From: Streptomyces sp. NBC_00249
GTDB lineage: Bacteria; Actinomycetota; Actinomycetes; Streptomycetales; Streptomycetaceae
DNA: 64,000 bases
Direction of reading: 5' to 3'
Assembly (NCBI RefSeq): GCF_026342355.1
Contig: NZ_JAPEMV010000010.1
Location: forward strand, 62,001-126,000
Of the stretch, positions 1 to 7,205 are shown piece by piece. How positions within the stretch are numbered: position 1 is the first letter of the stretch; every line of letters starts with the position of its first letter. Below the pieces are notes generated by a model. That model was given only the letters and a program-made list of their open reading frames with translations, was not told the origin of the DNA and ran no database searches. Both the position numbers and the translations under genes were made by a program.

Positions 1-1
1 G

Positions 2-1366
2 GTCTCCGGCGGTACGGACGCGGCGACCGGAAGCCAGGGCGGTGGCCTGGGCTTCAAGATGGGCGTCGCCACGGCGATCTACTCCGTGTACGTGGCCATG
101 GTGTACCTGATGGCCATGCCGGGCGGCTGGTTCGGCGACCGCGTCTGGGGTGCCCGCAAGACCGTCACCATCGCCGGCTGCGTGATCATGGCCGGTCACG
201 TGGCGCTGGCGCTGCCCGGCCAGATCTCGTTCTTCGCCGGTCTGCTGCTGGTCGCGGTCGGCTCCGGTCTGCTGAAGGCCAACATCTCCACGATGGTCGG
301 CCACCTGTACAACGGCCCGGACGACCCGCGCCGTGACGGCGGCTTCACGCTGTTCTACGTCGGCATCAACCTGGGCGCCTTCGGTGCGCCGTGGGTGATC
401 GGCATCGTCGGCGAGGTCGTCAACTGGCACCTCGGCTTCCTGCTCGCCGCGATCGGCATGGGCGCGGGCCTGGTCATGTTCCTGGTGTTCGGCCGCACGC
501 TGAGCCCCGAGAGCAGCGTCGTCCCGCACCCGCTGTCGGACAGCGAGCGCAACGGCCTCATCGTCAAGGCCGTCGCCGTCTTCGCGATCGTCGCCGCCTT
601 CTACGGCACCGTGACCGCCATGGGCATGTTCACGATCAACTGGGCGCTGTACCCGATCACCATCGCCGGTCTGATCATCCCGGTCACCGTGCTGGTCCGC
701 ATCAAGCGTGACAAGGACCTCTCGGCCCCCGAGCAGTCGAAGATGACGGCGTACATCTGGTTCTTCGTCGCCGCCGCCGTGTTCTGGATGATCTACGACC
801 AGGGCGGTTCGACCCTGTCGCTGTTCGCCGACTCGAAGACCGGCTCGATCTTCGGCTGGACCCCGTCGACCGTGCTGTACCAGGCCCTGAACCCGCTGTT
901 CGTCATGGCGCTGGCCCCGCTCTTCGCCTGGCTGTGGCTGTGGCTGGCCCGCAAGAACCAGGAGCCGAACACCATCGTGAAGTTCGCGATGGGTCTGGTC
1001 CTGGTCGGCGCGTCCTTCTTCATCTTCATCGTCCCGATGAGCATGGCGGGCGACGGCACCAAGGTGTCGCCGATGTGGCTGGTCTCGATCTACATGATCC
1101 AGACCATCGCCGAGCTGTGCCTGTCCCCGGTCGGCCTCTCGGTGACCACGAAGATGGCGCCGCGCAAGTACGCCTCCCAGATGATGGGTGTCTGGTTCCT
1201 CGCGGTCACCGCCGGTGACTGCACCACGGGTCTGCTGTCCCTCGCGGGCGTGGACCTCAACGGCACCTGGGTGATCGCCTTCCAGGCGGCCGCCGCGGTC
1301 CTGGCCGGCTTCGCGGTGTACTCGTACCGCCAGAAGGTCAAGGGCCTGATGGGCGACGTGCACTGA
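2..1366 (+). CDS. POT/PTR2-family proton-dependent peptide transporter (5' end outside window)
   Basis: The reading frame is open from the left edge, so the start lies upstream; about 454 codons are visible. The product is a hydrophobic multi-helix membrane protein. The segment GGWFGDRVWGARKTV matches the loop between helices 2 and 3 of the POT (PTR2) family, followed by the family-like stretch FYVGINLGAFGAPW. POT carriers import di- and tripeptides using the proton gradient at the cytoplasmic membrane. The C-terminal third (FQAAAAVLAGFAVYSYRQK) looks like a normal family end. The gene ends 15 bases before a strong hairpin that it shares with the convergent surface operon. Specificity cannot be read from the fragment. 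Confidence 0.9.
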   Translation, partial: VSGGTDAATGSQGGGLGFKMGVATAIYSVYVAMVYLMAMPGGWFGDRVWGARKTVTIAGCVIMAGHVALALPGQISFFAGLLLVAVGSGLLKANISTMVGHLYNGPDDPRRDGGFTLFYVGINLGAFGAPWVIGIVGEVVNWHLGFLLAAIGMGAGLVMFLVFGRTLSPESSVVPHPLSDSERNGLIVKAVAVFAIVAAFYGTVTAMGMFTINWALYPITIAGLIIPVTVLVRIKRDKDLSAPEQSKMTAYIWFFVAAAVFWMIYDQGGSTLSLFADSKTGSIFGWTPSTVLYQALNPLFVMALAPLFAWLWLWLARKNQEPNTIVKFAMGLVLVGASFFIFIVPMSMAGDGTKVSPMWLVSIYMIQTIAELCLSPVGLSVTTKMAPRKYASQMMGVWFLAVTAGDCTTGLLSLAGVDLNGTWVIAFQAAAAVLAGFAVYSYRQKVKGLMGDVH

Positions 1367-1381
1367 CGCACCCCCTTCGAG

Positions 1382-1429
1382 CACGGCAGCGGCCCGGCAC
1401 ACCACTCGGTGTGCCGGGCCGCTGCCGTG
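1382..1429. terminator. Bidirectional terminator hairpin
   Basis: A perfect 22-bp inverted repeat (1382-1403 with 1408-1429, loop ACTC) lies between the stop of the peptide transporter and the stop of the convergent surface gene. No T-tract is present, which is usual in Streptomyces. It should serve both directions. Confidence 0.9.
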
Positions 1430-1439
1430 TGCGGGGTGC

Positions 1440-2786
1440 CTAGCGGGTGCCGCGCAGGCGGCGCCAGGGGGTGAAGGTGAAGACGGCGGCGCCGAGGAGG
1501 ATGACGGTGCCCGCGACGAGGGCGAGGGCCTTGATGCCGCCGTCGTCGTCGGCGCCGGTGTCGGCGAGGCCGCCCGAGGTGGTGGTGGAGGAGGAGCTGC
1601 CGGTGGTGCCGGCCGTGGTGGAGCCCGAGCCGCCCGGCTGGGCGGCGGTGTCCAGTTCCAGGGAGACCCCGCTGCTGGACGCCTTGCAGGGCACGACGAT
1701 CGGGGTGGAGCCCGGGGCCATGGTGACGTCGATCGTCAGCTGGTCGGGGCTGAGGGTGACCTTGCCCGTCTTGCCGGGCTTGTAGGTGCCGGTCATGTCA
1801 CTGAGGCTGACCGGGGCCTTGTCCGGGATGGGCTCGGCGTTGGCGGGGCCGGAGACCTTGACCGTGCCGCTGTCGGCGCCGCCGAGCTTGATGGCCATCG
1901 AGGGCTTGAGGGCCCCGGCGGGCAGGGCCATGGGGGCGGCCATGGCTCCCTTGGCGGTCTTGACGGTGAGGTCGTAGCCGCCGGAGGTGTTCTTCTTGGC
2001 GCTGACCGTGACCGGGGTCTTGATGCCGCCCGGGACGACCGCGCCGCAGTCGTAGGCGACCTCGACGGGCTTTCCGGGGAAGTCGGTCTGGCCGCCGCTG
2101 CCGCCGGTGGTGGAGCCGGTGGTGCCGCCGGACGTGGAGCCCGAGGTGGTCGAGCCCGTGGTGCCGCCGGTCGTGGTCGAGCCGGTCGTGCCGCCCGTGG
2201 TCGTCGAGCCCGTCGTGCCGCCCGTGGTCCCGCCCGTCGTGCCCTCCGCGACGTCGATGGTGGCGCCGCCGGTGACCGTGCCGATCGGGGCGCACTTGGT
2301 GACGAAGGTGCCGAAGGAGAAGGTGACGGCGACCTCGTAGCGGCCGGGCGTCAGCGTGACCTTGCCCGCCTTGGTGAGCTTGAGCTTGCCCTTCATGGTC
2401 GACATGACCATGGGGGCCTTCTTCGGGATCTCCGGGTTCTTCTTCTCCCCGACGACCTTCAGCTCGCCTCCCCCGCCGCCGCCCACCGTGAACCAGCCGG
2501 TGGGCAGCACGGAGTCCTGCGGGATCACCATCAGGTCCGTGTTGTTGGAGGCGGGCTTGACCGTCTCCCACGACACGTCGACCTCGTCGCCCACCTTGGC
2601 CGTGGCGGGGGCCGTGATCTTGGCGGTGGTCTCGCCCTCCACCGGGTCGCCGCCGCCCGCGGGCGGTACGCACTTCACCTTGAACGTGGCCTCGGCAGCC
2701 TGGGCGGGGGAAGCCGCCATGGCGATACCCGCGCCGCTGAGCAGCAGCGCGGCCAGGGCCGCGCTCACCCTCCGTCGGATCTTCAC
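1440..2786 (-). CDS. Secreted surface protein with LADTG-type sortase anchor
   Basis: 448 aa. It has a signal peptide (MKIRRRVSAALAALLLSGAG...AQA), then a beta-rich domain with paired cysteines, a Gly/Thr/Ser linker of TTGGTTGSTT-type repeats (about residues 185-230), a second domain beginning VEVAYDCGAV, and a C-terminal LADTG motif followed by a hydrophobic helix and a basic tail (WRRLRGTR). That tail is the layout of a sortase sorting signal; LAxTG is the class E sortase form in actinobacteria. The two folded parts resemble the protein at 4908-5597 and look like the DUF6801 type, although that family name is from memory. It is last in a four-gene operon, and its ATG overlaps the upstream stop by 4 bases. 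Function is unknown; it is probably peptidoglycan-anchored. Confidence 0.8.
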   Translation of the reverse strand: MKIRRRVSAALAALLLSGAGIAMAASPAQAAEATFKVKCVPPAGGGDPVEGETTAKITAPATAKVGDEVDVSWETVKPASNNTDLMVIPQDSVLPTGWFTVGGGGGGELKVVGEKKNPEIPKKAPMVMSTMKGKLKLTKAGKVTLTPGRYEVAVTFSFGTFVTKCAPIGTVTGGATIDVAEGTTGGTTGGTTGSTTTGGTTGSTTTGGTTGSTTSGSTSGGTTGSTTGGSGGQTDFPGKPVEVAYDCGAVVPGGIKTPVTVSAKKNTSGGYDLTVKTAKGAMAAPMALPAGALKPSMAIKLGGADSGTVKVSGPANAEPIPDKAPVSLSDMTGTYKPGKTGKVTLSPDQLTIDVTMAPGSTPIVVPCKASSSGVSLELDTAAQPGGSGSTTAGTTGSSSSTTTSGGLADTGADDDGGIKALALVAGTVILLGAAVFTFTPWRRLRGTR

Positions 2787-3907
2787 GAATGTCCCTTCGT
2801 CGTCGGACGTGTCTCGGACGGTGCGGATGTCCTTGGTTCCTCCGCCGGTCCCGCGGCCCGGGGTTCGGGTGCGAACCAGGGCAGGACGGCGGTGGAGGTC
2901 TCGGGGGGCCCGCTCTCGCCGGGCGGGCGGGGGCGCGCGGGGCCCCGTAGGGCGGGGACGCGCGGCAGCCGGGCCGTCACCGCCGAAGCGGCGTCGAGGG
3001 TCTTCGCGCCCCGGTGGCGGCCGGCGGCCCCGGCGCGCGGACGGACCCGGTCGACGACGGCCATGCCGATGCGGAAGAGCGCCGTCGGGATCACCACCAG
3101 CAGCAGACCCCAGAAGAGCAGCACCCCGTACGGGCGGTCCACGCCCCAGGGCTGGGCGGCGAGGACCGTGTCCCCGTACTTGAGGGAGACGGTCCAGTCG
3201 CCGTGCGCCCCCGCCGGCAGGGCCACGTCGAGGGCGATCTCGGCCTTGCCGCCGGGCGCGATGGTGCCCTTCCAGCGGGCCTCCTCCCAGGTCGGGGCGA
3301 ACACCCCGTGGGCGGTGCCGAGCTGGAAGACGGGGTCCTTGACGGGGGCCGAGCCGAGGTTGCCGACGGTCGCGGTGAACTTCCGGGCGGGCGGGGCCCC
3401 GAACCAGGTCAGCACCCCGTCCTCGCCCTTGAGGCGGACCCCGGTGAGCATCGCCAGGCGCGGCGTGCCGGACTCGGCGGGCAGGTCCGCCACCGGGTGG
3501 CCGGTGATCTTCAGCGGGACGGCGACGGTGGACTGGTCGCCGTTGACGGAGGCCACGTCGACCACGCAGGGGCAGGGCTTGGGCGGTGCCACGACCGCCA
3601 GCCGGGCGGTGAAGCGGCCGTCGTCGGCGACGGACACGGCGGCTCCGTCGGCGTTGGCGCAGCTGTTGGTGCCGCCGATCATGTTCTGGCCGCAGACCAG
3701 CAGCATCACCATGGTCTTCGCCCGCCAGCCGGTGCCGGTGACGGTGATCTCGGTGCCCATGGCGGCCTCCTGGAGCGAGAGCGCCACGGTGGGCTTGCCC
3801 TCCTCGGCCGTGGCCGGGACGGCGGCGCGGGCGGTGGCCGGGAGCAGTGCCAGGGCGAGCGCGGCCAGGACCGCGCCGAGCAGGGGGAGTGCGCGGTCGC
3901 GGCTCAC
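2783..3907 (-). CDS. Membrane-anchored secreted protein with neocarzinostatin-like Ig domain
   Basis: 374 aa. The N-terminal signal peptide (hydrophobic run LGAVLAALALALLPATARA) precedes an immunoglobulin-like beta domain (about residues 40-135) with VTGTGW, a CGQN and a PCPC cysteine pair, as in neocarzinostatin-fold secreted domains of actinomycetes. A second beta-sandwich-like region follows, then one transmembrane helix near residues 255-280 (LLFWGLLLVVIPTALF) and a basic, Pro-rich cytoplasmic tail. Start and stop each overlap the neighbouring genes by 4 bases (3904-3907 and 2783-2786), so it is translationally coupled inside the surface operon. No catalytic motif is visible; a structural or binding role outside the cell is inferred. 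Confidence 0.7.
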   Translation of the reverse strand: MSRDRALPLLGAVLAALALALLPATARAAVPATAEEGKPTVALSLQEAAMGTEITVTGTGWRAKTMVMLLVCGQNMIGGTNSCANADGAAVSVADDGRFTARLAVVAPPKPCPCVVDVASVNGDQSTVAVPLKITGHPVADLPAESGTPRLAMLTGVRLKGEDGVLTWFGAPPARKFTATVGNLGSAPVKDPVFQLGTAHGVFAPTWEEARWKGTIAPGGKAEIALDVALPAGAHGDWTVSLKYGDTVLAAQPWGVDRPYGVLLFWGLLLVVIPTALFRIGMAVVDRVRPRAGAAGRHRGAKTLDAASAVTARLPRVPALRGPARPRPPGESGPPETSTAVLPWFAPEPRAAGPAEEPRTSAPSETRPTTKGHS

Positions 3908-4890
3908 CTGGATGCTCCCGTCAGCTCGGGGTGCGGGGTGCGGAGCTCTTCGGCGGCGGGCGGCCCGGCGGGCTGCTCGCGGCCGGCCCGCCGGTTGCGT
4001 ACGAGGAGCAGTGCGGCCGTGGTGGCCGCGCCGAGGGCGAGGAGCCCGGCGCCGGTCCAGGCGGCGCCCCGGGGCAGGAACCAGGCCGAGGCGGTGGCGG
4101 TGGCCCGGGCGCCGCCGGGGGCGGTCGCGGTGAGGGTGAGGGCGACGCGGTCCAGGAGGGGTGCGCCGGGCCAGGGTTCGGTCAGCTCGACGCGCTGGCC
4201 GGGCAGGAGTTCCAGCGGCAGGGCGCGGGCACTGCGGCCGGGGACCTCGCCGAAGCGGCCGTCGGCGTCGACGGCGAGCTCGGGGGCGAGGGCCACGTTG
4301 CCCCGGTTGACCAGGGTGTACGCGATGACGGTGGCCGCGCCCCGGCCGCGTACGGAGACGTCCTCGACGGTGAGGGCGGCCAGGGTGGGGCCGCTGACCC
4401 GCAGGTGGACGCGTACGCCCGCCTCGCGGCCGTCCTCGGTGGCGACGACGGCGGCGGGGTGGTCTCCGGGTGCGGACGCGGGCGGCACGGTGACGGTGAA
4501 GGGGACCACGGCGCGGGTGCGGGGCGGGATCCGGACGGTGGTCCCGGCGCCGAAGCTGATCCAGGAGCCCGGGCCGCCCGCCCCGGCCGCATCCGCCGGG
4601 CGGACGGCGAGGGCGCCGTCCGGGGTGTTGTAGGCGTCGGCCCCGCGCAGGGTGATGCTGCGTTCCCGGTCGGTGGTGTTGACGAGGGCGAGCCGGTCCT
4701 CCAGCACCGTGCCGGGGGTGCCGGCGAGGTAGAAGTACGGGCGGGCGGCGCCGGGCCGGCCGGTGGCCGGTTCGGCGGTCCAGCCGGGTTCGTCGGCGGC
4801 GGCCGGGGTGGCCGCGGCGGCGTGGAGGTACAGGCCTGCGGTGGTGAGGAGCAGGGCGCCGAGCCTCTTGAGGGTGTGGAGCGCGGGCAT
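3904..4890 (-). CDS. DUF916/WxL-like extracellular domain protein with C-terminal membrane helix
   Basis: 328 aa from ATG 4890, chosen because upstream codons in this frame are antisense to nothing and run through the preceding gene; a GGAG sequence lies 12 bases before it. A signal peptide (LKRLGALLLTTAGLYLHAAAA) is followed by a region whose start, RPYFYLAGTPGTVLEDRLALVN, and later DHPAAVVAT segment resemble the peptidoglycan-binding domain (DUF916) of Firmicutes WxL-complex proteins. A C-terminal helix (WTGAGLLALGAATTAALLLV) and RNRRAGR tail anchor it. It sits 17 bases after the LPQTG gene and overlaps the next gene by 4 bases. A role as membrane-side partner that holds the anchored proteins is inferred from context only. 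Confidence 0.7.
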   Translation of the reverse strand: MPALHTLKRLGALLLTTAGLYLHAAAATPAAADEPGWTAEPATGRPGAARPYFYLAGTPGTVLEDRLALVNTTDRERSITLRGADAYNTPDGALAVRPADAAGAGGPGSWISFGAGTTVRIPPRTRAVVPFTVTVPPASAPGDHPAAVVATEDGREAGVRVHLRVSGPTLAALTVEDVSVRGRGAATVIAYTLVNRGNVALAPELAVDADGRFGEVPGRSARALPLELLPGQRVELTEPWPGAPLLDRVALTLTATAPGGARATATASAWFLPRGAAWTGAGLLALGAATTAALLLVRNRRAGREQPAGPPAAEELRTPHPELTGASR

Positions 4891-4907
4891 GGCCGGGGCT
4901 GCTCCGT

Positions 4908-5597
4908 TCAGGACCGGGCCCGCGGGGCCCGCCCGCCGCGCCGGGTCAGCCAGAGCACGCCGGCCGCGCCGGTCAGGAGCACGGTGGCGCCGAGGGTGCC
5001 GAGGGCGAGTGCGGAGTCGGCGGGGCCGGTCTGCGGGAGGGTGTCGCCGCCGGCGGCGGGGGGCGGGGCGGTGTCCTTGCCGCCGCCGGCCGCGGTGACC
5101 TCCAGTTCGAGGGAGGGTTTGGGGCTGTTGCCGGGGGTGCAGGTGGTGGTGGTGCCCATGGCCTTGATGGTGAGGACGCCCGCGGTGAAGGTGACCTTGC
5201 CGCTCTTCTTGGGGGTCCAGGTGCCCGAGAGGTCGGTGATCTTGATGGGGGTGTTGGCGGGCGCGGCCTCGGGGTTGGGCGGTCCGGAGACCGGGATCGA
5301 GGCCTTCTCGGCGCCGTCGGCCATGACGACGGCGCTGGGGCTCATGGCGCCCTTGCCGAGCTCGATGGGGCTGGAGGAGACGCCCTTCTGGAAGGACATC
5401 GTGAGTTTGTAGCCGTCGCCCTCCTTGACGGCCTTGATGTCGATGGGCGAGACCGCCGACTTGTCCCCGATGGGGGTCTGGCAGTTGTACTGCACGTCGA
5501 CGACGTCGGCGTGGGCCGCGGGGGCGGCGAGCAGTACGGCCGATCCGGCCAGCGCGGAGGCCAGCGCGAGCGCGGTGGAGCGTTTCCGGTCGGACAC
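4908..5597 (-). CDS. Secreted surface protein with LPQTG sortase anchor
   Basis: 229 aa from GTG 5597; this start has the purine-rich site GAGGGGA nine bases upstream and gives a compact signal peptide (VSDRKRSTALALASALAG...AHA). A TTG at 5621 in the same frame is less likely. The mature part contains one beta-rich domain with two cysteines (VQYNCQTPIG and TTTTCTPG), then a Gly/Ala/Pro-rich wall-spanning linker, LPQTG, a hydrophobic helix and the basic tail RRGGRAPRARS. This is a standard sortase substrate. It is first in the four-gene surface operon and shares its domain type with the last gene (1440-2786). No enzymatic motif is visible. Confidence 0.8.
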   Translation of the reverse strand: MSDRKRSTALALASALAGSAVLLAAPAAHADVVDVQYNCQTPIGDKSAVSPIDIKAVKEGDGYKLTMSFQKGVSSSPIELGKGAMSPSAVVMADGAEKASIPVSGPPNPEAAPANTPIKITDLSGTWTPKKSGKVTFTAGVLTIKAMGTTTTCTPGNSPKPSLELEVTAAGGGKDTAPPPAAGGDTLPQTGPADSALALGTLGATVLLTGAAGVLWLTRRGGRAPRARS

Positions 5598-5686
5598 CTT
5601 CGTCTTCCCCTCGGGCCACAAGTTACTGACGACACATCAGATTGGTGGCTCAAGGTACGCCCGGGACCTTACGGAGGGAAGACAAA
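5598..5686 (-). promoter_or_regulatory. Presumed promoter region of the surface operon
   Basis: This stretch between the surface operon and the hutI terminators is the only space for the operon promoter. It is less GC-rich than its surroundings (bases 5622-5650), but I see no clear -35/-10 pair or palindrome. Confidence 0.4.
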
Positions 5687-5771
5687 GGACGGCCCGGATC
5701 AACGGCCTGCCGACCGTACGTTTTCGGGCCGTCCCGGGGACGGTTTCGCGGCGGCCGGGGGCTTCCCCCGG
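5687..5771 (-). terminator. Terminator region after hutI (two hairpins)
   Basis: Immediately after the hutI stop is a 7-bp GC hairpin (5755-5761 with 5765-5771, loop CTT). Further on lies a 10-bp stem GGACGGCCCG/CGGGCCGTCC (5687-5696 with 5725-5734). Both are in position to end the hut transcript. Confidence 0.6.
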
Positions 5772-5778
5772 GCCGGGT

Positions 5779-6957
5779 TCAGGCGGCTCGGACCCCGCGC
5801 TGCCAGACGGCCGACACCAGCGGGACGCCGGGGCGGTACGCGAGGTGGACGTGGCTCGGGGCCTCCAGCAGAGCCAGGTCGGCGCGGGCCCCGGGGGTGA
5901 CGGTCCCGACGTCGCTGCGGCGCAGGGCGCGGGCGCCGCCGGCGGTGGCGGCCCACAGGGCCTCGTCGGGGGTCATGTGCATGTCCCGGACGGCGAGCGC
6001 GATGCAGAAGGGCATGGAACTCGTGTACGAGGACCCCGGGTTGCAGTCCGTGGACAGGGCGACGGTGGCGCCCGCGTCGAGCAGCCGGCGGGCGTTGGGC
6101 CACTGGGCGCGGGTGGAGAACTCGGCGCCGGGCAGCAGGGTGGCGACCGTGGTCGCGGACCCCTGGGCGAGGGCGTCGACGTCCGCGTCGGTCAGGTGGG
6201 TGCAGTGGTCGGCGGAGGCGGCCTCCAGCTCCACGGCGAGCTGCACGCCCGGCCCGTAGGTGAGCTGGTTGGCGTGGACGCGCGGGATGAGCCCGGCGGC
6301 GGCGCCCGCGGTGAGGATCGCGCGGGCCTGGTCCCCGTCGAAGGCGCCCTTCTCGCAGAAGACGTCGACCCAGCGGGCGTACGGGGCGCAGGCCGCCAGC
6401 ATCTCGCCGGTGACGAGGTCCACGTAGGCCGCCGGGTCGTCGGCGTAGTCCGGGGAAACGATGTGCGCGCCGAGGTAGGTGACCTCCTCGGTGTGCGCGG
6501 CGGCGATGCGCAGCGCGCGGGCCTCGTCGGCGACCGTCAGGCCGTAGCCGGACTTGGTCTCGAAGGTGGTGGTGCCCTGGCGGCGGGCCTCGTCGAGGTG
6601 GCGCAGCAGGTTCGCCTCCAGCTCGGCGTCGGAGGCGGCGCGGGTGGCGGCGACGGTGGTGCGGATGCCTCCGGCGGAGTAGCTGCGGCCGGACATCCGG
6701 GCGTTGAACTCGGCGGTGCGGTCGCCGGCGAAGACCAGGTGCGAGTGGGAGTCGACGAAGCCGGGGATCAGGGCGCGGCCCTGCGCGTCGAAGGCGGTGT
6801 CCGCGGCGGGGGCGTCGGCGGTCCGGCCGACCCAGGCGATGCGTTCGCCGTCGATGACGACCGCGGCGTTCTCGATCAGGCCGAGGGGGCTGCCGTCGCC
6901 GACGGACGGGTCGTTGGTGACGAGGCTGGCGATGTTGGTGATCGCGGTGGTGGTCAT
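5779..6957 (-). CDS. hutI: Imidazolonepropionase
   Basis: 392 aa from ATG 6957 (GAGAGGAACC just upstream); the frame is open further upstream but that part reads repeat DNA. The enzyme hydrolyses imidazolone-5-propionate to N-formimino-L-glutamate, third step of histidine breakdown, in the cytoplasm. Amidohydrolase-fold features are present: HxH metal ligands in GFVDSHSHLVFAGDR (H71, H73), the ETKSGYGL substrate loop, a metal histidine in HANQL, a second in DHCTHL, and the metal aspartate in STDCNPGSS. Length equals the family. It is the last hut gene, separated from hutF by a 203-bp repeat element, so it may be transcribed partly on its own. Confidence 0.97.
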   Translation of the reverse strand: MTTTAITNIASLVTNDPSVGDGSPLGLIENAAVVIDGERIAWVGRTADAPAADTAFDAQGRALIPGFVDSHSHLVFAGDRTAEFNARMSGRSYSAGGIRTTVAATRAASDAELEANLLRHLDEARRQGTTTFETKSGYGLTVADEARALRIAAAHTEEVTYLGAHIVSPDYADDPAAYVDLVTGEMLAACAPYARWVDVFCEKGAFDGDQARAILTAGAAAGLIPRVHANQLTYGPGVQLAVELEAASADHCTHLTDADVDALAQGSATTVATLLPGAEFSTRAQWPNARRLLDAGATVALSTDCNPGSSYTSSMPFCIALAVRDMHMTPDEALWAATAGGARALRRSDVGTVTPGARADLALLEAPSHVHLAYRPGVPLVSAVWQRGVRAA

Positions 6958-6986
6958 GGTTCCTCTCGGAGGGTTCTTCTCCCCCG

Positions 6987-7189
6987 CCCCGCCCCTTCCC
7001 GAAACCGGGGCCTGCGGCCCCGGGCCCCGCAGGGTGCACGGGCTTCGCCCGGCACCCGTCCCGGGCGCTGCGCGCCCGGTGCGCTCAAACGCCGCGCGGG
7101 CTGGGATGTGCTGCGCACATCCCAGCCTCGCCGGCGCTTGAGGCGCGGGGGTCCGGGGGCGGAGCCCCCGGTTTCGGGAAGGGGCGGGG
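6987..7189. repeat. MITE-like palindromic element with 24-bp terminal inverted repeats
   Basis: The element is bounded by a perfect 24-bp inverted repeat (6987-7010 and 7166-7189). Inside are nested imperfect palindromes and a central CTGGGATGTGC/GCACATCCCAG hairpin. It has no coding capacity. One side (about 7121-7172) belongs to the same dispersed repeat family as 9854-9937 and 62733-62894. It lies between hutF and hutI and could fold strongly in the transcript, acting as a partial terminator or a processing site. Confidence 0.75.
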
Positions 7190-7205
7190 TGGGGGAACAG
7201 CAGCG

